Assembly: GCA_038240335.1 (NCBI GenBank)
Contig: JBBSDV010000043.1
Span: forward strand, 1 to 18,227
DNA from: JBBSDV01 sp038240335
GTDB lineage: Bacteria > Chloroflexota > Dehalococcoidia > DSTF01 > JACRBR01
Reading direction: 5' to 3'
DNA length: 18,227 nt
Made by a program: the position numbers and the translations under genes. Of the stretch, positions 13,690-18,227 are shown in pieces. Numbering within the stretch: position 1 is the stretch's first letter; each line of letters starts with the position of its first letter. The notes under the pieces are model-generated. The model was not told the origin of the DNA. It searched no databases and saw only the letters and a list, made by a program, of their open reading frames with translations.

Positions 13690-14985
13690 GTGCTCGGTTC
13701 CGTCCCCACCACACCGAAGTCGATCGAATCCTATCGCGCCGTCATCGGCGACGAACGTATCGAGGAGATCCTCGAGCTCGCAAACCGCATCAAGGGCGCG
13801 CGTGTGCTCCACGTCAACGCCACCGGCTTTGGAGGCGGCGTCGCCGAGATCCTCGGCACGCTGATTCCACTGATGAACGACGTCGGCTTGCAGGCCGACT
13901 GGCAGGTGATTCGCGGGGCCGACGAATTCTTCGACGTCACGAAGGCAATGCACAACAGCCTCCAGGGCATGTACTACGACTGGACGCCCGCGATGCGCGA
14001 GATCTGGTCGAGCTACAACAAGCTCAACGCGGATCTCTTCGACGAAGACTACGATTACGTCGTTATCCACGACCCGCAGCCGGCGGCGATCCCGACATTT
14101 CTCGAGGAGCGGACGGGCCGACGCGCGGGCAAGTGGGTGTGGCGCTGCCACATCGACCTGACCGATGCCCAGGTGCAGGTCTGGGATCTCCTCCGGCCGC
14201 ACATCGAGCGCTACGATGCGGCGATTTTTACGCTGCCGGCGTACGTGAAGGAAGGGCTCCAGCATCCGGAGATCTTCTGCGTACCGCCCGCTATCGATCC
14301 GCTCAGCCCCAAAAACGTCGAACTGCCGCAGGAGACCTGCGACGCGATCCTGACGCGTTACGGCGTCGATCCGAAGCGCCCGATGATCACCCAGATCTCG
14401 CGCTTCGACCCGTGGAAGGATCCGCTCGGCGTCATTGATGTCTATCGCGTCGCCAAGCGCGAGATCCCGGATCTGCAGCTCGTGATGATCGCCTCGATGG
14501 CGAGCGACGACCCCGAGGGCTGGGACTGGTACGAGCGCACCGTGCGCCGCGCCGGCGAAGACTTCGACATTCACATCCTCAGCAACCTCAACGGCGTCGG
14601 CAACATCGAAGTGAACGCCTTTCAGCGCGCCGCCCGCGTCGTCATCCAGAAGTCGGTGCGCGAAGGTTTCGGGCTCGTAGTCTCGGAGGCCTTATGGAAG
14701 TCACGGCCGGTGGTGGCGGGCAACGTGGGCGGCATCCCGCTGCAGATCGTCGATGGCGAAACGGGATATCTGGTGAACACGTCGGAGGAGTGCGCGGAGA
14801 AGCTGCTCTACCTCCTGCAGCACCAGGCCGAAGCCGACCGCATGGGATCGCTCGGAGTGGAGTACGTCCGCGACAAGTTCCTGACGACGCGTTATCTTCG
14901 CGACTATCTGAGCATCTTCTGCCAGCTCTCGGGACTGGGAGCAACGCAGGGGAGCCAGCCCCAGATGCAGCGCGTAGCCCGCTAG
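13690..14985 (+). CDS. treT: Trehalose synthase, TreT type (GT4)
   Basis: A 431-residue retaining glycosyltransferase of family GT4 resembling trehalose glycosyltransferring synthase, which makes trehalose from an NDP-glucose and glucose in one reversible step. Seen: ATGFGGGVAEIL (44-55), HDPQPAAIPTF (127-137), WRCHIDLTDAQ (151-161), VPPAIDPLSPKN, ISRFDPWKDPLGVIDVY with R238 and K243, GVGNIEVNAFQRAARVVIQKSVREGFGLVVSEALW with the E-x7-E pair E325 and E333, and GGIPLQIVDGETGYLV. All expected catalytic and donor-binding residues are present. The start is GTG 13690, two bases after the stop of the degenerate paralogue, with AGGAAG about nine bases upstream. glgC follows 14 bases later, so ADP-glucose is a likely donor (inferred from context). 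Other disaccharide-forming GT4 activities cannot be excluded. Confidence 0.87.
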   Translation: MLGSVPTTPKSIESYRAVIGDERIEEILELANRIKGARVLHVNATGFGGGVAEILGTLIPLMNDVGLQADWQVIRGADEFFDVTKAMHNSLQGMYYDWTPAMREIWSSYNKLNADLFDEDYDYVVIHDPQPAAIPTFLEERTGRRAGKWVWRCHIDLTDAQVQVWDLLRPHIERYDAAIFTLPAYVKEGLQHPEIFCVPPAIDPLSPKNVELPQETCDAILTRYGVDPKRPMITQISRFDPWKDPLGVIDVYRVAKREIPDLQLVMIASMASDDPEGWDWYERTVRRAGEDFDIHILSNLNGVGNIEVNAFQRAARVVIQKSVREGFGLVVSEALWKSRPVVAGNVGGIPLQIVDGETGYLVNTSEECAEKLLYLLQHQAEADRMGSLGVEYVRDKFLTTRYLRDYLSIFCQLSGLGATQGSQPQMQRVAR

Positions 14986-14999
14986 ACCGAGGACGAGCA

Positions 15000-16295
15000 A
15001 TGAAGCGAGTCGTCGCATTGATCCTGGCCGGCGGCCAGGGAGACCGGCTGAGCGTGCTCAGCGAAGAGCGCGCAAAGCCTGCCGTCATCTTCGGCGGTCG
15101 CTACCGCATCATCGACTTCGCGCTGAGCAACTGCATCAACTCCGGCATCACGCGGCTCGGGGTGCTGACGCAGTACCGCCCGCGTTCGCTCAACGACCAC
15201 ATCGGCATCGGCCGCCCGTGGGATCTCGACCGCCAGGGCGGCGGCGTGACTCTACTGCAGCCGTACCTCGGTCGCGAGAGCGCCGACTGGTACCGCGGCA
15301 CCGCGGACGCGGTAGCGCAGAACGCGTACTTCATCGAGGAGACGCGTGCCGACCTCGTGCTGATCCTTGCCGGCGATCACGTCTACAAGATGAACTACGA
15401 CGAGATCATCGCCTATCACCTCGCGAAAGGCGCAGACGTCACGGTTCCGCTGTACGAGGTGCCGATGGACGAAGCCCACCGCTACGGCGTGCTGACCGTT
15501 GATGACGACGGCTGCATCATCGAGTGGGACGAAAAGCCGGATCGCCCGAAGTCGAACTTGATCTCGATGGGCATCTACGTCTTCAACCGCAAGGCGCTGA
15601 TCGAGCAGCTCGTTGCCGACTCCAAGCGCGAAGCATCGACGCACGACTTCGGCCGCGACATTATCCCGGCGATGGTCACGGACGGCGCATCGCGAGCGTA
15701 CGGGTTCAAGTTCGACGGCTACTGGCGCGACGTCGGCACGATCGAGTCGTACTACGATGGCAACATGGACCTGCTCGAGGATCTGCCCGCGCTCAATCTC
15801 TACGATCCGGAATCGCGCATCCGTACGCGCGTAACGGGCTACCCGCCGGCGAAAGTCGGTTGGCGCGCCTACATTCAGCGCTCCCTCCTCGACCTCGGAT
15901 GCATCATCAACGGCCATGTCGAGCACTCAGTGCTGTCACCGGGTGTCTATGTGGAAGAAGGCGCCGTCGTCCGTGACTCCATCATCTTCGATGACTGCCG
16001 GATCGAGTCGGGCGCGATCGTCGAACGCTCGATCGTCGACAAGGATGTGACGATCGGCAAGAACGCCTACGTCGGGTTTGGCGACGATTGGTCGGTGAAC
16101 CGCGAGCGTCCGGACATCGTCAACAGCGGCGTCACGATCATCGGCAAGCGCGCCGAGGTCGCAGCATACGTGCGTATCGGCCGGAACTGCGTCATCGGCT
16201 CGAACGTCAAGGCCGAGGCGAGGGGGCCCGACGGCTACATCGCCAGCGGCACGACGATCCGCGCCGAAGAGCGCGAGTTCCCGTACGGAGTATGA
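15000..16295 (+). CDS. glgC: Glucose-1-phosphate adenylyltransferase (ADP-glucose pyrophosphorylase)
   Basis: A 431-residue nucleotidyltransferase that makes ADP-glucose from ATP and glucose 1-phosphate. The N-terminal catalytic domain shows LAGGQGDRLSVLSEERAKP (9-27) with G11, G12, R16 and K26, then FGGRYRIIDFALSNCINSGI (31-50), WYRGTADAV (97-105), AGDHVYKMNY with D126, and DEKP (177-180). The C-terminal part from about residue 290 carries hexapeptide left-handed beta-helix repeats (VLSPGVYVEEGAVVRDSII, TIGKNAYVG, VRIGRNCVIGSNV), as in all GlgC subunits. Length is within the family range. ATG 15000 has GAGG seven bases upstream and begins at the usual MKRVVALILAGG. The frame extends upstream into treT and that part is rejected. 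No glycogen synthase gene is next to it; its neighbours are treT and a branching enzyme. Confidence 0.95.
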   Translation: MKRVVALILAGGQGDRLSVLSEERAKPAVIFGGRYRIIDFALSNCINSGITRLGVLTQYRPRSLNDHIGIGRPWDLDRQGGGVTLLQPYLGRESADWYRGTADAVAQNAYFIEETRADLVLILAGDHVYKMNYDEIIAYHLAKGADVTVPLYEVPMDEAHRYGVLTVDDDGCIIEWDEKPDRPKSNLISMGIYVFNRKALIEQLVADSKREASTHDFGRDIIPAMVTDGASRAYGFKFDGYWRDVGTIESYYDGNMDLLEDLPALNLYDPESRIRTRVTGYPPAKVGWRAYIQRSLLDLGCIINGHVEHSVLSPGVYVEEGAVVRDSIIFDDCRIESGAIVERSIVDKDVTIGKNAYVGFGDDWSVNRERPDIVNSGVTIIGKRAEVAAYVRIGRNCVIGSNVKAEARGPDGYIASGTTIRAEEREFPYGV

Positions 16296-16529
16296 GCGCA
16301 TGCCGATGGTGACACTGCTGTCGAACCCGCCGTCGGCGTCTGTCGCTGGCCGGCGCGGCATCATTAGCCGGCGACGTTCGACCCCGCATTCACGTGGCGC
16401 GAACTCGCGGGCTCGTAGCCGCGGACCACTTCGCTCGCGGACCCACGATCGATGCTCCGACAACCGCGAGCCCGTAGGTACGCGTGTGCATCCCCACAGC
16501 GAGACATCGCTCCCGACGGCGGCTGCCGG

Positions 16530-18227
16530 ATGCGTACCGTGAACGAGCCGCCAGCCACGTCGCGGAAACAGGACAAGCTCGGTGCATTTGCGTTCGTGTT
16601 GCACTCGCATCTCCCGTACGCACGGATGGCCGGGCGCTGGCCGCACGGCGAGGAGTGGATCCACGAAGCGGCAACCGACACCTACCTGCCGCTGCTCGCC
16701 GCCTTGCACGATCTTGCAGCGGAGGGCGTGCGCTTTCGCTTGACGATCGGCATCACGCCGGTGCTGGCGGAGCAGCTCGCCGACGCCGACGTGCTCGCGA
16801 ACCTCGACGAGTACATCGTCGATCTTTGCGATCGCGCGACTAAGGACCTGTCGCGCTTCGAGGACATCGGCGACGCGCAGCGCGCCGCGGACGCGCGCTT
16901 CTATCGCAACCACTTCACGTGGCTCCTCGATCAGTTTCGCAATCGCTTCGAAAACAACATCATCGGCGCGTTCCGTTGGCTGCAGGACAACGGCTATGTG
17001 GAGCTCGCTACGAGCGCAGCGACGCACGGCTACCTGCCGCTGTTCGAGCGCGACTCGTCGATTTACGCGCAGGTGCGCACCGGCGTTCGTACGTTCGAGC
17101 GCCATTTCGGCCGCGCGCCGGAGGCGTTCTGGCTGCCGGAGTGCGCGTATCGTCCTGCCTTTATGGACGATGCCGGTGTAAGCCGCCCCGGCCTCGAGGA
17201 GTTTCTCGCCGAGCAGGGGCTGACGACGTTCTTCGTCGAGACGCACGCGATCCTCGGCGGACTCCCCGTCGGTAAAGCCGCGGGCAACGCGATCGGCCCC
17301 TACGGCGCAATCCCGCAGCGTTATACGCTGCCGCTTGCGACCGACACCGAGCCGACGCAGCGGACGACGTTCCAGCCGTACTGGGTGGCGGAGCCCCGGG
17401 TCGCGGCGATCGGCCGCAACGTGACGACGGGACTGCAGGTCTGGTCAGCTGATCACGGCTATCCGGGCGATCTTAACTACCGCGAGTTCCACATGAAGGA
17501 CGGCGAGTCGGGCCTCCGCTACTGGCGCGTCACCGGGCCGGGCGTCGATCTCGGCGACAAGGCGATCTACGATCCCGCGCCCGCGTTCCTGAAGGCCGAG
17601 GAGCACGCGGCGCATTTCGCTGCACTTGTCGAAGCGCAGGCCCGCGGCTATCACGAGTCGAGCGGCGGCTACGGCATCATCAGCGCCGCATATGACACCG
17701 AGCTGTTCGGGCACTGGTGGTTCGAGGGCGTCGCCTGGCTCAAAGACGTGCTGCGTATCCTCGCGGCGAGCGAAGTCGTCGACCTCACCGGCGCCGCCCA
17801 GTTCGTGCGCGAGCACCCGCCCGAGACCGTCGTCGCGCTGCCGGAGGGCTCGTGGGGACAACAGGGGACTCACTTTACGTGGTATAACGCCGACACGATG
17901 TGGATGTGGCCGATCATCTCAAGCGCCCAGTGCCGCATCGAAGACATCGTCGCCGCAAATATCGGCGCCACTGAGCTGACAGAACGCGCGATGGCGCAAT
18001 TGGCGCGCGAGCTGCTGTTGCTCGAGTCGAGCGACTGGCCATTTCTCGTCACCACCGGTCAGGCCCGCGCGTATGCGGAACTCCGTTTTACGCAACACGT
18101 CGAGCGCTTCGAACAGCTCGCTGATCAGATCGAGCGCGGTGACATCGACGAGCAGCTTGTCGAGACCCTCTGGCAGCGGGACAAACTGTTCCCTGATATA
18201 GACTTGCGAGACTTCGCGGCCCGCGAA
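16530..18227 (+). CDS. GH57 1,4-alpha-glucan branching enzyme (3' end outside window)
   Basis: 566 codons are present and the frame is still open at the window end; family members have about 520-560 residues, so little is missing. Motifs of the GH57 branching-enzyme group (with the DUF1957 region) are clear: VLHSHLPYAR (23-32), FWLPECAYRPAFM (200-212) with nucleophile E204, WSADHGYPGD (305-314), YDTELFGHWWFEG (388-400) with acid/base D389, and PEGSWG later. The reaction is cleavage of an alpha-1,4 chain and transfer to make alpha-1,6 branches in glycogen, in the cytoplasm. ATG 16530 is chosen because it gives a short lead to the first motif. An in-frame ATG 16452 would add 26 Arg-rich residues. 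Neither has a convincing ribosome binding site. The 234 bases after glgC hold no gene and only weak inverted repeats. Same strand as treT and glgC. Confidence 0.92.
   Translation, partial: MRTVNEPPATSRKQDKLGAFAFVLHSHLPYARMAGRWPHGEEWIHEAATDTYLPLLAALHDLAAEGVRFRLTIGITPVLAEQLADADVLANLDEYIVDLCDRATKDLSRFEDIGDAQRAADARFYRNHFTWLLDQFRNRFENNIIGAFRWLQDNGYVELATSAATHGYLPLFERDSSIYAQVRTGVRTFERHFGRAPEAFWLPECAYRPAFMDDAGVSRPGLEEFLAEQGLTTFFVETHAILGGLPVGKAAGNAIGPYGAIPQRYTLPLATDTEPTQRTTFQPYWVAEPRVAAIGRNVTTGLQVWSADHGYPGDLNYREFHMKDGESGLRYWRVTGPGVDLGDKAIYDPAPAFLKAEEHAAHFAALVEAQARGYHESSGGYGIISAAYDTELFGHWWFEGVAWLKDVLRILAASEVVDLTGAAQFVREHPPETVVALPEGSWGQQGTHFTWYNADTMWMWPIISSAQCRIEDIVAANIGATELTERAMAQLARELLLLESSDWPFLVTTGQARAYAELRFTQHVERFEQLADQIERGDIDEQLVETLWQRDKLFPDIDLRDFAARE

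Noticed and set aside
14694..14999. N-terminal extension of glgC into treT
   Set aside because: It overlaps the treT coding frame, and GlgC proteins begin at MKRVVALILAGG, which has its own ribosome binding site.

Overview
The window is about 18 kb of GC-rich bacterial DNA, densely coding on both strands. No ribosomal RNA, tRNA, insertion sequence, phage gene or CRISPR array was seen. The best guess for the host is a Chloroflexota bacterium (Dehalococcoidia or Thermomicrobia-like). This rests on inference: a PxTG-type C-terminal anchor, GH57 glucan enzymes, a TreT-type trehalose synthase beside glgC, a thiolase/DUF35 pair, several leaderless-looking promoters and intergenic repeats with a 7-base period. 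No marker gene settles the taxonomy.

Layout. 1-348 is the C-terminal end of a surface protein with a sortase-like tail, followed by a strong terminator hairpin. 520-2604 is a GH57 amylase/4-alpha-glucanotransferase. It converges on a GT-C membrane glycosyltransferase (4079-2649, minus). Next come a divergently read SRAP-domain DNA-repair protein, a VOC-fold protein on the minus strand, and serine hydroxymethyltransferase (glyA). Two paralogous hexapeptide-repeat acyltransferases and a lipocalin-like protein follow. A thiolase and its zinc-ribbon/OB-fold partner lie on the minus strand as a translationally coupled pair. Two overlapping 150-residue four-helix membrane proteins come after that.

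The right third (12.0-18.2 kb) is a sugar-storage and compatible-solute cluster, all on the plus strand. A sigma70-like promoter and a leader of about 340 bases are followed by two adjacent GT4 paralogues, then glgC (ADP-glucose pyrophosphorylase) and a GH57 branching enzyme that runs off the window. The second GT4 protein looks like an intact trehalose synthase (TreT). The first keeps the fold but has lost all four of the usual donor-binding and catalytic residues, so it is probably a pseudo-glycosyltransferase partner or regulator. GlgC would make ADP-glucose, TreT could use it to make trehalose, and the branching enzyme and the GH57 transferase at the left end would remodel alpha-glucan. 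No glgA is visible.

The most unusual features are the catalytically degenerate TreT paralogue fused tightly to the active copy, a family of degenerate 7-bp-period repeats in at least five intergenic regions (often at promoters and once covering a start codon), and four genes whose -10 box lies 7-9 bases before the start codon without a Shine-Dalgarno sequence.
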